Notes: a model not told the origin generated them from the letters alone. 64,000 nucleotides of DNA from Cyclina sinensis (GCA_012932295.1 JAAONU010000006.1:27492882-27556881); one strand, 5' to 3'; positions 23,037 to 36,118 are shown, counted from the stretch's first letter. Numbers and translations: made by a program.

Positions 23037-24561
23037 AAGGGCGATCAGTGATCACATGTGTCGCTTGATGATAGCCATTGAGATATGATTGGAAAGTTTG
23101 TAGGCTAAAACGCATTTTTTTATTTAAAGGGCCATAACTCAGCAAAACATTATTCAGCCAAAAAATCTGTAAGGCATGCGCAAGTACTTGAGGTACAGAA
23201 CAATCCTGTAACATTTCAGTGAAACTGCTTTAGTAGTATTAGAGAAGCAGTCCGGACAAACTTTAAAAATAAAAATAATGTAAGGGCCATAACTCTGACT
23301 AAAATCATTGAACTGAAGTTTGGAAGAAATCACACCAGTAGTTTCTGAGGAGTAGTCCGGACAAGGTTTGTGATGGACAGACAGACAGACGGAAGGACGG
23401 ACAGACAGACAGATGATGGGGAAGTGATCCCTATATGTCATGGCTACTTTAAGCATGTCGCAGCTACTGTGAAGCCTGCAACACAAAATTCATTATTTGG
23501 CTTAAATGTCTTTTTCATTCAAGGGCCATAACTCAGTCAAGAATCATTCAACCGAAAAACCCGTTAGATATGCGCAAGTACTTGAGGTTTGATCTATCTT
23601 ATGAAATTTTATTTAAATTGCATCAGTAGTATAAGAGAAGTAGTGCGGACAAACTTTTAAAAATAAAAATCATAAAAGGGCCATAACTCTCTCAAAAATC
23701 ATTGGACTAAAAATGCCAACGATATGCAAACTAGACTTGGTACTGATCATTCCTGTAAAGTTTGGATGAAATCGAACCAGTAGTTTTTGAGGAGTAGACC
23801 GGGCAAGATTTGTGACGGACGGACAGACGGACGGACGGACAACGGATAGACAGACGACGGAGAAGTGATCCCTTTATGTCGCGGCTACTTCGTAGCAGGC
23901 GACACAAAAATCATTAAAGGGTAATAACTCTGACAAGACGATATGCACAACTACACTTGGTACTGATCATTCCTGTAAAGTTTGGATGAAATCGAACCAG
24001 TAGTTTCTGAGGACTAGTCCGGACAAGTTTTGTGACGGACAGACAAGCGGACGAACAGACAGACAGACAGAAAAGTGATCCCTATATGTCATGGCTACTT
24101 TGTAGCATGTCGCAGCTACTGTGAAGCCTGGAACACAAAAATTGTTTGGCCAAATTTGCCTTTTTCATTTAAGGGCCATAACTCAGCCGAAAATAATTCA
24201 ACCAAAAAACCCGTAAGATATGCGCAGGTGCTTGAGGTACTGATCAATCCTTTAAAATTTCATTTAAATTGCATTAGTAGTATAAGAGAACTAGTCCGGA
24301 CAAACTTTAAAAATAAGAATCATTAAAGGGTTTTTAGTCTGACAAAAATCATTGAACTGGAAAATGCCGACGATATGCACAACTACACTTGGTACTGATC
24401 ATTCCTGTAAATGTTGGATGGAATTGCACCAGTAGTATTTGAAGAGTAATCCGGACAAGTTTTGTGACGGACAGACAGACGGACGGATGGTCAGACGGAC
24501 AGACAGACGACGGAGAACTGATCCCTATATGTCGTGCTACTTTGTAGCAGGCGCCACAAAA
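23037..24561 (+). repeat. 'gggccataactc' array with (GACA/GGAC)n tails
   Basis: It begins 'gggcgatcagtgatcacatg', then has four units of about 200-400 bp. Each has 'gggccataactc', 'atgcgcaagtacttgaggt', 'gtagtccggacaa', a 'gacagacagacgg' run and 'gtgatccctatatgtc'. The unit ends 'ggcgacacaaaaat' echo, inverted, the 'tgtgtcgc' near the start, so the family has inverted termini. A partial inverted copy is at 36.12-36.32 kb. Confidence 0.85.
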
Positions 24562-25170
24562 ATGACCCCTTATTTATGCAAAAGCTACCAAAATTATTGT
24601 GCCATGCGCTCAGCCAACACTGTAAGAATAACGATAATGAAACTATACAGTATTATAGATCAGCAAACTCGGTTTTTTTGTCTCTCTCCTTCTAGGGAAA
24701 AAGATAGTTATGGCCCTTAATTTAGTGTGAAAGCTACCAAAACGTCTGTGGTATGTGCTCAACCAACACTGTTGAACCCAGGGTCATGAAATTTTACAGG
24801 AATATAGATCTGTAGGAAAAGTTGCACACCTTGGGATTTTGTCTCCTGTCTCCCAGGCAAAGCAGAATTATGGACATTGATTTAGTGAAAAGGCTACCAA
24901 AACGTTTGTGTCATGTGCTCAGTCAGCTGTGTTGCACCCAGTGTCATAAAACTTTACAGGGATATATAAAATAGCAAATAAAAGTTGTGCACCTGAGGTT
25001 TTTCTTTTCCATCCTTCTAGGTGGGGCAGAGTTATTGCCCTTGATTTCGTAAACAACAACAACAAAAACTATGTGTTACGCACTAAGCCAACACTATTGT
25101 ATCCAAGGTCTTAAAACTTACAAGGAATATATACTAGCAAGTAGGGTTGAGCACCTGGGATTTTTCAATT
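24562..25170 (+). repeat. Second part of the interrupted ~170-bp array
   Basis: Units share 'gcgctcagccaacactg', 'agctaccaaaa', 'catgaaattttacaggaata' and 'cttctagg'. They become more diverged toward 25.1 kb. Confidence 0.75.
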
Positions 25171-27335
25171 AACGTTGACGACCCATTACCATTGGACAAC
25201 TTTTCAAGTTTCTGCTTTGAAGTTTATGATATTCGTGTTTTAATGAATGCATGAGGCAAACTAAATTTAATCGCCTGTAAACCGCTTTAAGTTTCCAGAG
25301 GATTTTATTATTATCCGTTTATATCTTGTCTGATTGGTTTGTTAATAACTTAGAAATCTTTCATATCTAAAGAAACTCTGTCACTAAAAGTGCCCAAGCA
25401 GCTGCTACACAATTTAATTAAAAACATTTTGCACCAACTATCTTTAGTCCTGTACAGCAAACTTCCGTTTACGTCCGCTAAAATTTGACCAACATCAGCT
25501 GCATAATCTACTTCATAATGGTAAGCAGAAAAGATTTTTCCACCGCAGACAGTTGTATAATAGATTTGTAACAAGAATTTCTACTTCAAAGGAATTTAAA
25601 GTATCATAATTTCGGATTTCTTAAATGTTTCCATGAATAATAAAATGAAAAAAAAAACTTTGACGACCTGTTTTAATGTAATATTTTGAACAAATGATAA
25701 TTCAGAGAAATAGAATGTTACAGAAAATAATTCAGACAAATTACAATTCGTTTCGTGGTTTCCAAATCATCATTGAAAAGAAATGCAATTCCTCAATTTA
25801 GTGAAAAAAACTGTATTTGTCCTTCCCAAGCTCAATTATTCATACCTGATTATGCATAGAATCACGGTAGGACTAGTGTTAGATTTTTCATCAAATCATT
25901 TTAATTTTGACGATTTTGAAGAATTCATCTGCTAAAAAAGTACAACAAGTGTGTATAAAATCCTTTTTTACTATTTTTAAAATGCTTATCTCTTACTTTA
26001 AATTTAATATGAAATATACCCTCTCATTATGCAATTCCTGGCGCGGAAAAACGTCTGCATTATACAGGAGACCACAAACTTGGTATTTCCTTTTTTGCTA
26101 AAGACATTGATATTGCTTGTTTTTTTATGTAAACAATAGTTAAATAATGTGTTTACAAAAAGCACACTTCTCGACACTAATGACCAAACATCCTGCAAAC
26201 ACTGCACAAAATCGCTCTGTAGTATCAGCATATTTAGAGGCTTCCTTATGTTTGATAGTCTGTGCTAAAAACGCGGTCGGTTCTGCGTAAGTTCAAGCAA
26301 AACAAAAAGACAAACAGACCATCCTAAGGCAAATGTTTTAAATCAATCAAGGATTACTTCAACCCCGTATTAGTTATCTTTTAAAAACCAGGCCCCGCAC
26401 CTTAATATTGGGACTTGACGTATTACTTAATGCCTGGATGCTCTAACTGCAAAGTGGAATGTTTCTGTTCTACTTAAAGCATTGGGTAAAGGTGTGTCCA
26501 TCTCTTGCCAATAAGTAATTCCAGCCATCTACAAAAATATTGCCTGGCGTTTCTGTAATAGTGGCATTTAAACTGATATTTTCCACTCAAGCTTGTCGTT
26601 TATTTTCAGCTTCTAAATTACAGCTCTTTGGAGAGACCTCTAAAATATCTCCTTTAAAATATCACCTGATTCTGAAAAAAAAGTACGTCGATTGCCTATT
26701 TACGGTGCAACAATGCAAAACATGTAATATTTTTTGACTGTGAAGTTTAGACCTATGTTTACAGTGTACGCCACAGCGATGTGTAATTTAATACGCGCAA
26801 TTGGTTTCCTTTAAAAAAAAGTTATCACATACATAACCTTTTTTTAAACTTCCCAAAAGTGACTCCACAAATATTCGATTCATCGATATGGAGGTAGAGC
26901 AAAACAATTGCATTAATCTTTTCACGTTTTTGTAACATTTTATATAATAGCCAGCTTACTACAAGTTCACACAGATTCAAAAAAGGCCAATTGAAGTTCT
27001 ACCGTATTGTTTAACGTTCAACCAATTTAAAGTTAGGTTTCTACTGACAGCAGGAAAATAGAAAATAAAACATTATATAAAAACAGAAAGATACGGCAAT
27101 GTTTATATTTCGCTCAAAAAAAGCTTTGAGATTTTTCCAAGAGCGACAACTCGTTTTTCTTCTGTATGCACCTCTGTAGATCCAAAATGAGGTAAGAACA
27201 TAACTTTAAATGCTTGTCCTAATATCTGAGAATTAATTTAAGGACTCGGACCATGATCATTATTTGTACAAAGTCGTACAAAGAACGAGAACTTGTGATA
27301 AATGTTTTGAGTAATGTTATAATAGAACAATATAT
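25171..27335. other. Non-coding, nothing firm
   Basis: A 74-codon minus frame at 25350-25574 (ending SCLGTFSDRVSLDMKDF) has ordinary amino-acid composition but no recognised domain and no splice context; it is not called. The rest is AT-rich. Confidence 0.5.
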
Positions 27336-27484
27336 AGAGAATAATAGGTTAGTGTCTTAATATCAGAAAGTTTATCTAGCAAGGCGTAGGAATTTAACGG
27401 ATGAGCCACAGACGAACCCGATTAATTCCGCAGCCGAGCCAGATAAACTTTCTCAATTAAGACACTAACCTATTATTCTATTTA
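27336..27484. repeat. Long palindrome, arms about 45 bp
   Basis: 'gagaataataggttagtgtc' with 'agaaagtttatct' on the left pairs with 'agataaactttctc' and 'gacactaacctattattct' on the right. The loop of about 60 bp contains 'gcaaggcgtag' and 'cgcagccgagcc'. It is GC-richer than its surroundings. Confidence 0.85.
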
Positions 27485-27889
27485 TCCTGTCACATCTGGC
27501 ATTTGGAAATAATTAACTTAAGATATTGAATTTACTTAAGATGTTGAAAATCTATCTTTAAAGTGTTTCAATTTAGGCTAATGTCAAGGTTATCCGGCAG
27601 TGGTACATTTGCACACAAAAAAAATAGTTCCAAAGTTTCAGTAACTTTATTTCCTTAAATGATCACTATTTTGTAAGATTTACAAATTGAAATATTTGAT
27701 TTTTTATTCAAGTAGTCTCTGTTTGTAATACCATCAATTTTATCACTTCCTTCTGATTATAAACACAAAAGTAGTCCATGACATATCATGTGCCGTATAT
27801 CAACGTCACGGGACCAACTGCCGTAGATAAAGAAAAATATCCGGCACCTTGTTATTAGTTCGAAAGTGTTATTAGTGACAGGATAAATA
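27479..27889. mobile_element. MITE with 15-bp perfect terminal inverted repeats
   Basis: 'tatttatcctgtcac' at 27479-27493 and its exact complement at 27875-27889 enclose about 410 bp without coding capacity. It overlaps the right end of the palindrome at 27336, so the two may be one composite. Target duplication not clear. Confidence 0.65.
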
Positions 27890-29571
27890 TCTGTACACTC
27901 GTTTATATTTAATATATATGGTCTTGGGTATTGCGTGAGACTAAAATTTCAGTCTTGATGTTAAATATGTCCATAAAGGAAACATATGTTGATCAAGCCA
28001 TTTTTTTTCTCGCCTATGTTTTCGTTATAAACAATACCAGATGCCTAAATTTTCTAATTTTCTATAATATTTTCTATATAATATTTTCAGAGAACGTACA
28101 TGCATGATGTTTTATTTACTGTTATGACAATCTGCTAAACACACTACCAAAATTTCTGTTTTTTTCCCTGAGATATTCGATTGAATGATTAGTGTCTAAA
28201 CAGACTTCCAGATGTTTTGTAAGCTTTTGTATTGATGGAAAGACCAACCTCATTTGTTGTGCGCTAAAAGAAAATAATCTGCTTATATTTCAAACAAATC
28301 CATTAAAACCCAATTGTCGGGAAATTTAGTGAGTAAAATATTTGTTATCACAGATGTTATAGTCGATTCATGAGATAATTAAGTAATTAAGGTGCAGGGT
28401 ATCCCCTTTTAACAAAACCAGTATTACCATTAAAAGCTAACCAGTCAGTAGGCATTTTCCCTCGATTTCTATGAGTAAGCTTAGTAAAATAGCTATATTC
28501 AATGGACTACATTTGAAATAAGTTTAGCATAAATATTTTAGAAGTCGTTCATTAAATGAGAATGATCGTCATCACCATCCCTTTATTGCATTTTAAGAAA
28601 AAAAGCAAACAAATGTATTTTTTTTTCTTAATACTGCATCTAACTGTTATATTGTGACACGAAGTAGTTATGTGATATAAACTCTAGCTGTTACTGTTAG
28701 AAGTTAATGTCAAAGAAAATACAGGGTATCTCATAAGAATAAGGCTCACTTGCTATAAATATGAGGCAAAACTCAACATACTTGTATCTACTAAACAACT
28801 TAATGCGTAATTCTATTATCTCTACATGCAGTGAAGCAATTATATCTGATCATCTATAGCAATGTGTATTAAAAGCTTTCTCAGACTTGAAAAGTATGGC
28901 TTTCTTCCTAGAACATTTTTGATGATTTCTGTTTACAATTTACATGATTCCTTTTTATTCAAAAACAATAATATTAAAGACTAATAAAATGGCATTATTT
29001 TTTGTCTGAATCCGATTTTTACTCCGTGGCTTCTGTCTGCACTACGTCAAGTCGCATCTGGTTAAGAACAATGTTTCACATAATGCTGTTTTGTACATGA
29101 GTAAAGAAGATAAAGTGTCTTTAAAAGTGATTCTATTCTTGTGAACAAATTATGAATATGAGATGTTCAGTTTTTTATGTATGAAACAGCTCAAAAAAGG
29201 GTAAGTGTGGTGGTGAAACGTTCACTATAAACGTTAAGGTACTTGGTTATACTTGCTTGTACATTTTGGCGATGACAAGGAATTTAAAATATAAATATTT
29301 ATTTAAGCCTTCGGCTCTTTAAAATATTGTTTATATACACAATGTTTTGAAATAGACTAATAGATCCTGTCATTGTTCAGTACATATTTTACATATTTTT
29401 TATAGTATTTAGCATTTTATAATTAATGTTAAGAAAATATCAATCATACTATTACGATAAAATTTTGGATTCTAAACATAATTTACAGAAATCTACCAGC
29501 ATTGCAGTAATAAATATCCCTTCTATCTTGTGCCGATTTAAAAGTTAATCAGATTGACCGATTATTACATA

Positions 29572-29600
29572 CCCTCTCTCTCTCTCTCTTTCTCTCTCTC
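29572..29600. repeat. (CT)n microsatellite with one interruption
   Basis: CT repeats interrupted by a single 'ttt', at the position equivalent to the tract at 3323 in copy A. Confidence 0.95.
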
Positions 29601-30619
29601 AAAAGTGTTTTACATAATTCATTAAGCCTAAGTTCCAGGGGTGGTTCTGACAAAACATTTTTATATATATTTGATGTAACATTGGATTTAATATTTTTAA
29701 TATATATTATTACTGTTTAATGAATTGTGACATTATGGCAATAGTTTTCAAATAAGATCTACATATAATAAAACATCAAAAGTCGTTTAAACTGAGGCAA
29801 AATTACAAGAAATTTTGAACTGTGTAAAACGAACAAAAAAGTACACAGTTGTGTATTCTTTGTAAAAAGTATTCCGGAATGTTAATATCTAATCAAAATC
29901 AGAATCTACACCGGTTTGACCTTGGCTGTTGTTAAATTTAGTTGTGGTTGTAATATTTCCTTAATTACAATATTAGTGGAAAGTATAAAAACAATTCTCA
30001 CAGTATAGTAATGAGTTTCAAAATGAGACAGAGCGTCCATTGAAAATGAATATGCAGCAGAGTGTCTGGAGCCGGAGATTTTTTCTGACTTCCTTATTCT
30101 TCGGCTCTGCGATTCTACTTTCGGCCCCATTTGCGGCCCTAGTTTTAACAATGTGCAATTATTTTATTTCTCTAAATGTATATTAGCGAGGGTAAAAAAA
30201 GGAAGCTACAGTCAATATATTGAATATGATTGTTTTATTGTGACTGGCAAGTATTTGTTTGTTTTTTTATGATAATAATGTGTTTAAATTTAACGGAGAA
30301 ATTGATTGTAATTTACATATAAGTTTGCATATTTTGTTTAATAACGACAGCAATAAAATTGAAATCTATTTACTACACGTAAAAAAGACTTATAATTCAG
30401 ACCAGCGTTTTTGCAACAGTTTTTGCCATAGAAACACGTTTCACACTTTTAAACTCATTTGATAAAAACATTAGATTTTATATTTTAAAAATGAAATCAA
30501 GCCTCATTTAAACAAATGTTTAAGAACGTATAATTTGAACAATTACCCAAACTTTAGAAAATGCCTATAATGCCAGCAGGCGATGTGATCGTTCTAATTT
30601 ATCTGTGTTTGAGTTTATT

Positions 30620-30868
30620 TATTGTCGATACCTGCTAACCACGTCCCATAGAGAGGTTAGTTATTTTAGGTTGTTAGGAATGCGCAAGACAAGAAAGCAT
30701 CCCATTTCAATGACGCCTCTGTTTCTTTTCCAGTGTATAGCACTGATGTACGGGACAACAGGTGAACGTCTCATCCGAAAGGGAATAAGTTATATTAGTG
30801 GAAATCGCGACCCCTGGATAACCAGTTCAACGCGTTACCACTGGACCACTGTTCCTGCAGGATTCCCG
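30620..30868 (-). mobile_element. tRNA-derived SINE with conserved central domain
   Basis: Minus strand: 'gtggtccagtggtaacgcg' (30831-30849) is a strong box A and 'ggggtcgcgatttcc' (30800-30814) a box B, at normal spacing. Below them, 'ggatgagacgtt' and 'gtcccgtacatcagtgc' (about 30740-30780) match the kind of central domain known from the mollusc Meta-/core-type SINEs. The tail runs toward 30620. The 90-codon plus-strand frame across it is incidental. It is absent at the corresponding place in copies A and C as far as I can see. Confidence 0.75.
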
Positions 30869-31194
30869 CCCAAATAGACAACATGTTGAAATGTGACCAA
30901 AAAAAGCAAAATACAGTGGTTTCATTCAATATAATGCAAATGGAAATGTAAGCCTTGTAAAATATATAAAATTGTTATTCTGTTCTCTTTTGAATATTTT
31001 TTCCGTTTTTAGCTCTTATACGCTACTTTAATTATTTCTAAAATAGATGATCCTAGTGAAAAATTATACTTTATAATCTTTTGCACACAAAAATAACGGA
31101 ATAATTAAGAGTAAAGAAACACAACCTATGTGTATCAGTAAAGTGCAAAGCTACTACGATTGGTATAAAACCAAACTTTGACATCAACATCAGT

Positions 31195-31290
31195 AAATCG
31201 ATGTTTAGAGCGTTCGTTCTTTATGTCCATTTGCCGAGGTAACCTTGAGTTTGAATTCCGTGGGGACCAAAGTTTTTTTCATAATGCTTT
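31195..31290 (+). mobile_element. tRNA-derived SINE relic in copy B
   Basis: 'tttagagcgttcg' (31204-31216) with a box B 'gagtttgaattccg' (31247-31260) followed by 'tggggaccaa'. It is the best preserved of the three paralogous copies (5.93, 31.2 and 38.78 kb). Confidence 0.55.
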
Positions 31291-32640
31291 TTTTAAACAG
31301 ACTATAATTGCGGATATATGCTGATAAATAGCAATTTACTTATTAAAACAGCTGAAAAATTCTATATGAGATAATTCTCTGGTGTCTTTAATATATAGGC
31401 TGTAATATATGTTAAACTTCATTTGTAGGATAACATAAACAAAGACCTTACTGATTTACCTTTTTTCGTCTTGAGTATTGTTGCTATTTTTTTTAAATCA
31501 GCGAGAAGGTAGACACGTCTGTTTCTGCTCCTATACATTAATGAAAATGCAGACGTCCTATGAATACATCTTACCTTTTTTCACGTAGTAAGACAGCAGT
31601 TATTTTATTATACGTATCATTGTGTCCTTTGACATTTTGCTTAAAATATGTTTTAATCAGAAAACTTAACGGTGTTTTGATTTGGAATCAATGCGCGTGC
31701 TTGCAACTTGAAATGTTCTCGAGGAATGTAAAAATGGTGAGAAGGTAAGCTTTCAAACAAGGGGATTTCTTTGATTTTACTGTAGTAAGCTTTTTTTCTT
31801 CAACGTCGTTGATATCTTCCACGCAAGACATTTATTTAATAGTTTCAACAGTAAGATCATTCAAGCATTTTGTTGAAATGTTTTGAAACGTTACGTACAC
31901 TAGAGATTTCATAATTACTTGCTAAAGTAGAAATATTAATATAATGTTGTAAAACCGAAACCAGAAACATTCGCAATTATTATAATTACATTTGTTGTCC
32001 CATTGATCGAAATAAGTATATAACTATCTTAAATGTTTTATTATGCCTTTGTGAATGATATTTTGTAATATGAAATTCTTCTTAACTAGTTTTTAGTTGT
32101 GCAAAGTTGCTTTTATAGTGAAATTGTTCTTATTATATTGCAAGAAGAAGGCAAAGGAACTCTTTTACGAAATACGGTATTTAAAAAACAGTTTTTTTAT
32201 ATTAAAAACAGGAAAATATTTTTTTTCTCGATTGCAGCGTATGAAATTCAATTTCTCAAGAACATGTTTAAAAAAATTTAAGAATTGTTTTTCAAAAATA
32301 GTATCAAAAAATACCTTACACTGATTCTATCTCTTTATATGCATTTTCTTATGCCTTATTTATTAATGTTTCGGTACTTTATCTGTGTCAAGCGCAATAA
32401 AAAGGTTTTCCCTACGATAGAAATAAACACTTGATCGTTCAAATTTAGTAAGTGTGCTCTTCTTAACATTTTCCAGACAAACAAGCTTAAAAAATGTTTT
32501 ATTTCGGTCGAATTTTCATGCAAGTTTGATATTAGGATGGATTACAAGAAGACTGTGTACAAAACAAAATATTTAACAAACTTGCAATTCAGTTCAACAA
32601 TACATATTAATGGCAGTGTATATCTAGTTTGATGTTGCCG

Positions 32641-33024
32641 ATATAAAAAAGGAATCTGGTATGTTTGTTTGTATTTATGTATTTGACTTTGTTTTCGTTT
32701 AGTAGAAAAAGCAAGATTAACTTCCGAAGCAAGTTAGTTTAATTCAATGTATAAAATTATTTGTCAGTTACATGTCACCTGCAAATCTGCATTACATAAG
32801 TGCCATCGAATATTCTCAAAGCAAATATTTATGTAAAAAACACTGCTAATAGACTTTGACTGCCACCAATTAAATAAAAGTTTTTAATTTTTTCTGTAAA
32901 AATTAAGTATAAATTATTTTACTTAAGCTGTTGACATAAAATGCAACAATTATAAACATACCTGAAAGATGCTATAATATTAAGGAAAATGTATCTTGAA
33001 CGTATTGTGTAAATAACACATTAC
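32641..33024. other. Non-coding, nothing recognised
   Basis: AT-rich spacer between copy B and the next dispersed repeat. Confidence 0.55.
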
Positions 33025-33590
33025 AAGAGGGCCATGATGGCCCTGTATCGCTCACCTGGGTGTGACTCCTTTTAACAATGTTGCTATGGACCTGGTTAAT
33101 TGACACCAAATGATCAATAATCGAACTTGACCTAGAATTTATTGAAATAATCTTTCTGAAAAATTTCCAGGTTATTTGGACTGAAAATGTTACCTCTTGA
33201 GTGTTAACAAGGTTTTTCCATATTTGGGCTCTATGATCTTGTTTTTGAACCTAGATGTCCCATATTTAAACTTAAGCTAGAAATCATCGATACAACCTTT
33301 CTGACAAATTTCCTGGATATTTGGACTGAAAAGTAAGCCTCTAGAGTGTTAACAAGGTTGTTCTGTATTTGGGCTCTGTGACCTTGTTTTTCAACCCAGA
33401 TAACCCATGTTCAAACTTATCCGAGAAATTAATGAGACAAACATCGTGACTAAGTTTCATGACAATTGAGACAAAATTTGACCACTAGAGTGTTAACAAA
33501 CTAATTGTGGACGGACGGACGGACGACGGACAAAAGGTGATCACAAAAGCTTACTCTGTCACTACGTGACTGTTGAGCTAAAAAAGAAAC
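33025..33590 (+). repeat. 'gagggccatgatggccct' dispersed repeat
   Basis: It begins 'agagggccatgatggccct' (itself a short palindrome) and 'atcgctcacctgg'. About three internal units of 'atttggactgaaaa' plus 'agtgttaacaagg' follow. It ends with 'ggacggacggacggacgacg', 'aaaggtgatcacaaaagct' and 'gttgagctaaaaaa'. The start and end are partly inverted. Form and wording are typical of bivalve genomes. Confidence 0.85.
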
Positions 33591-35089
33591 TTTGAATAAA
33601 ACAATGAAAAGACCATTTTCAAACGAGGTACTTGGTCCTTTCAAAAGGTGATTACTTTACGCCTCTGCTCGTTGAAAAGGTTTTGCATTATTAGTACACT
33701 CAGTAACACTCAATTTTCGCCATTTTTTATTTCATACATTTCAAACACAGAAACTTTCTTTGTAAATTAGATTAGATTATAAAAAATAAATGATTCAGAA
33801 CGATGTCCAATGTTTTATGATCTCAGACCCACAGAACAAAATGAACTTTTCTTGAAACCTGGTTATAACAAATATTTTGTTACAGTAAATTGATAAATAT
33901 ATTTTTTCCTAATACGTTTGTAAAATATATTTTTTATTATGCTTCATGCTGCTTTTCTGGATAATTTGCAGCAATAATAAAGTCTCTCAAGACTGATAAT
34001 AAAGTCTGAAGTAACGAAATAAAGAATTTCTCATTTTTTAAGCAATTTCTGCGAGTAACTGGTATTTTAATTGACTAACATTTTTTCTCTCTCAAAATGA
34101 CTCACATTTTTCAGTAAAAGGAATATCTTTGACAGTTACTTTGTTTATAACTGAAAATATTTTTAGATTTATAATGTTGAAATATTAAAACAATCACTGA
34201 TCACTGCAAGTAGTATTAAAGTGTACTTTACAAAGGTTAAGGTGATGTGTAGCTAAATTTGAGCAAGCCTTTGAGTATATTTGAGCAGGTAGTAAATTGG
34301 GATATTTGAGGGGAGGGGGAAATTGTTTAATTACTAACATGATTCCTTACTCGAGTAATTTTAAGCCTTTATAGGTTTGTACAACAGACAGTCGGGTCAC
34401 TGACAAAGCGACCGAAATGTTTTAAACTTACTTCTTATTGTTGTATAATGTTCAAAGTAGTTAAAGATTGTTTTTCTCTGTCATCATTTAACGTTTATGC
34501 ATAGACTAGTGATACAGTGTTCTTGTCATTCAACGAATGTGTGTATATCATGGAAACCAAATTTTGATAAAGGATTCTGAATTCATTTACGTATTCAAAA
34601 AGACGTTTGATGATATACCTGTAGGTATATGGCACTTGATAGCTTATGCATTAAAAGGATAAATATGTTTGAAAGCATTCACTCAATGAATAATTTATTT
34701 AGGAAAATATTTTTTTCATAGAGAAAATGTGCAGTCTGACTTCTACTTTTAATCGCTACCTCTTAATTATTAATCTTTTCGCATTACTATCAAAGACAAA
34801 TGTTACTGTTAAACGTTCACAAATGCCACAAAATTATAATTAGAATTGTTATTAATGTACTTTAAAAATCCCTTTTGAATATATATGCAATGCACTAGAT
34901 TTAGATTTGCTAAAGACTTAACTTGCTTCTGAGGAGAGAATGATCAAACTAACAGCTTTAATAGACGATTGAATTATGAAGTTAAATGACTTTCAGGCTG
35001 TATAAAGTATCCTCCTGTTCTAAAGGATGAACTTCACCAAGGCTAGTGTAGAATTAAAATAGATAAAAGTATAAACCATAGTTGGCATA
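33591..35089. other. Non-coding, nothing recognised
   Basis: AT-rich; no repeat family or exon seen. Confidence 0.55.
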
Positions 35090-35720
35090 AAACCGAAGGG
35101 CGAGCATATAGTTGCCGCTTTGTCCGTCTGTCCCGTCCGTCCGTTCGTCCGTTCGTTCGTCAATCATAATTTTGTCCGGATCATAACACAAAAAACTGTG
35201 ACAGATATCAAGACCAAACTTCATAGTTAGATCTCATTTAGATGCAGTGCAGTGCACAAGAACCATAACTTTTGCTTTATTAGTTTTTGAGTTATTGCCT
35301 TTTGACATTTCTCATACTTATTTTTTGTCCGGGGCATATCTCACAAAGTATAAGAGTTATCAACTTGAAACTTTATAAGTAGATAGATCTCATTGATGAG
35401 CAGTGCAGTCTACAAGAACCATGACTCTTGCTTTATTAATTTTTGAGTTATTTCCCTTTAAAATTTCTCACTTTATTTTTGGTCCGGGGCATATCTCAGA
35501 AAGTATAAGAGATATTAACATGGAACTTTATTGGTAGATAGATCTCTATGAGGAGAAGTGCAGCGTGCAAGAACCGTAACTCTTTTGCATAATTTAGGAG
35601 TTATTGCCCTTTGTTATTTTTCATACTTTAAAAAATACATATTTAACAATAGCCCTTTTGGAGTTGGCATTTATTCGGGAAGCATCCATCGGTTCTACCG
35701 ATTTCTTGTTTCGAGAAGCA
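35090..35720 (-). repeat. (GTCC)n-headed dispersed array, about 160-bp units
   Basis: 'ggcataaaaccgaagggcga' opens it, then 'cccgtccgtccgttcgtcc', then three units with 'gtccggggcatatctca', 'agtataagag' and 'caagaaccatgactcttgc'. It closes with 'ggcatttattcggga' and 'agcatccatcggttctacc'. The (GGAC)n block is complementary to those elsewhere in the window, so this copy lies in the opposite orientation. A 124-codon frame crossing its right end is not a gene. Confidence 0.8.
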
Positions 35721-36118
35721 ATCAAGTGCAGCAAGAAAACAACAAAGGCGCTCTGATAAATGTAACAAATCAAACTATATCAGTGCATCATATTGTTCGT
35801 AACGATGTTGATCTTTTTAAGTGCCTACTATTTTCTAACAAAAATAAATGCAAAATTTGGAAAACAAAAGTCACCTCAGTGATGTTCCTGTTTTTTCCGT
35901 ATGAAATACATCTTGCAGTAAAAAAAGGTTGAAGGCTTTTGTTGTCATCTTAAGGGGTTGTATGCTCAATGATACTGTTACCGGTGTGTTTTCCTACATT
36001 CTGTAAACACTCAACCACAATCTTTGTTATTTTGACCTGATTATTCGATAAAATAATTGATGTTTGAACAGATATCCGTACTTTTTTCGTAGGTTTCGTA
36101 CTAAAGCAATTTGAATGA

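Larger units (their letters stand above)
28190..32640 (+). repeat. Segmental duplication, copy B
   Basis: Collinear with copy A. Anchors: 'gacttccagatg' (28201) to 'gacttccggatg' (2351); 'gattctattcttgtgaacaa' (29127) to 3058; the CT tract; 'ttgtgacatta' (29727) to 3371; 'gtctttaatatataggctgt' (31383) to 6519; and the 43-bp identical stretch at 32578-32620. Also collinear with copy C: 31660-32090 with 39475-39880. It lacks the A/C block at 3700-4545 and contains an inserted SINE at 30.6-30.9 kb. No gene seen. Confidence 0.75.

Noticed and set aside
23154..23486. 110-codon minus frame with a CLSVRPSVCLSVHH stretch
   Set aside because: It is the (GACA/GGAC)n tail of a dispersed repeat read in reverse.
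25350..25574. 74-codon minus frame (ending SCLGTFSDRVSLDMKDF) as a gene
   Set aside because: Composition is protein-like, but there are no splice signals, domain, GC shift or paralogue; too weak to call.
30605..30877. 90-codon plus frame with mixed composition
   Set aside because: It lies antisense over a tRNA-derived SINE, whose box A/B and central domain explain the sequence.
35558..35932. 124-codon plus frame
   Set aside because: It starts inside a dispersed repeat and runs into unrelated AT-rich sequence, with no domain, splice or conservation signal.
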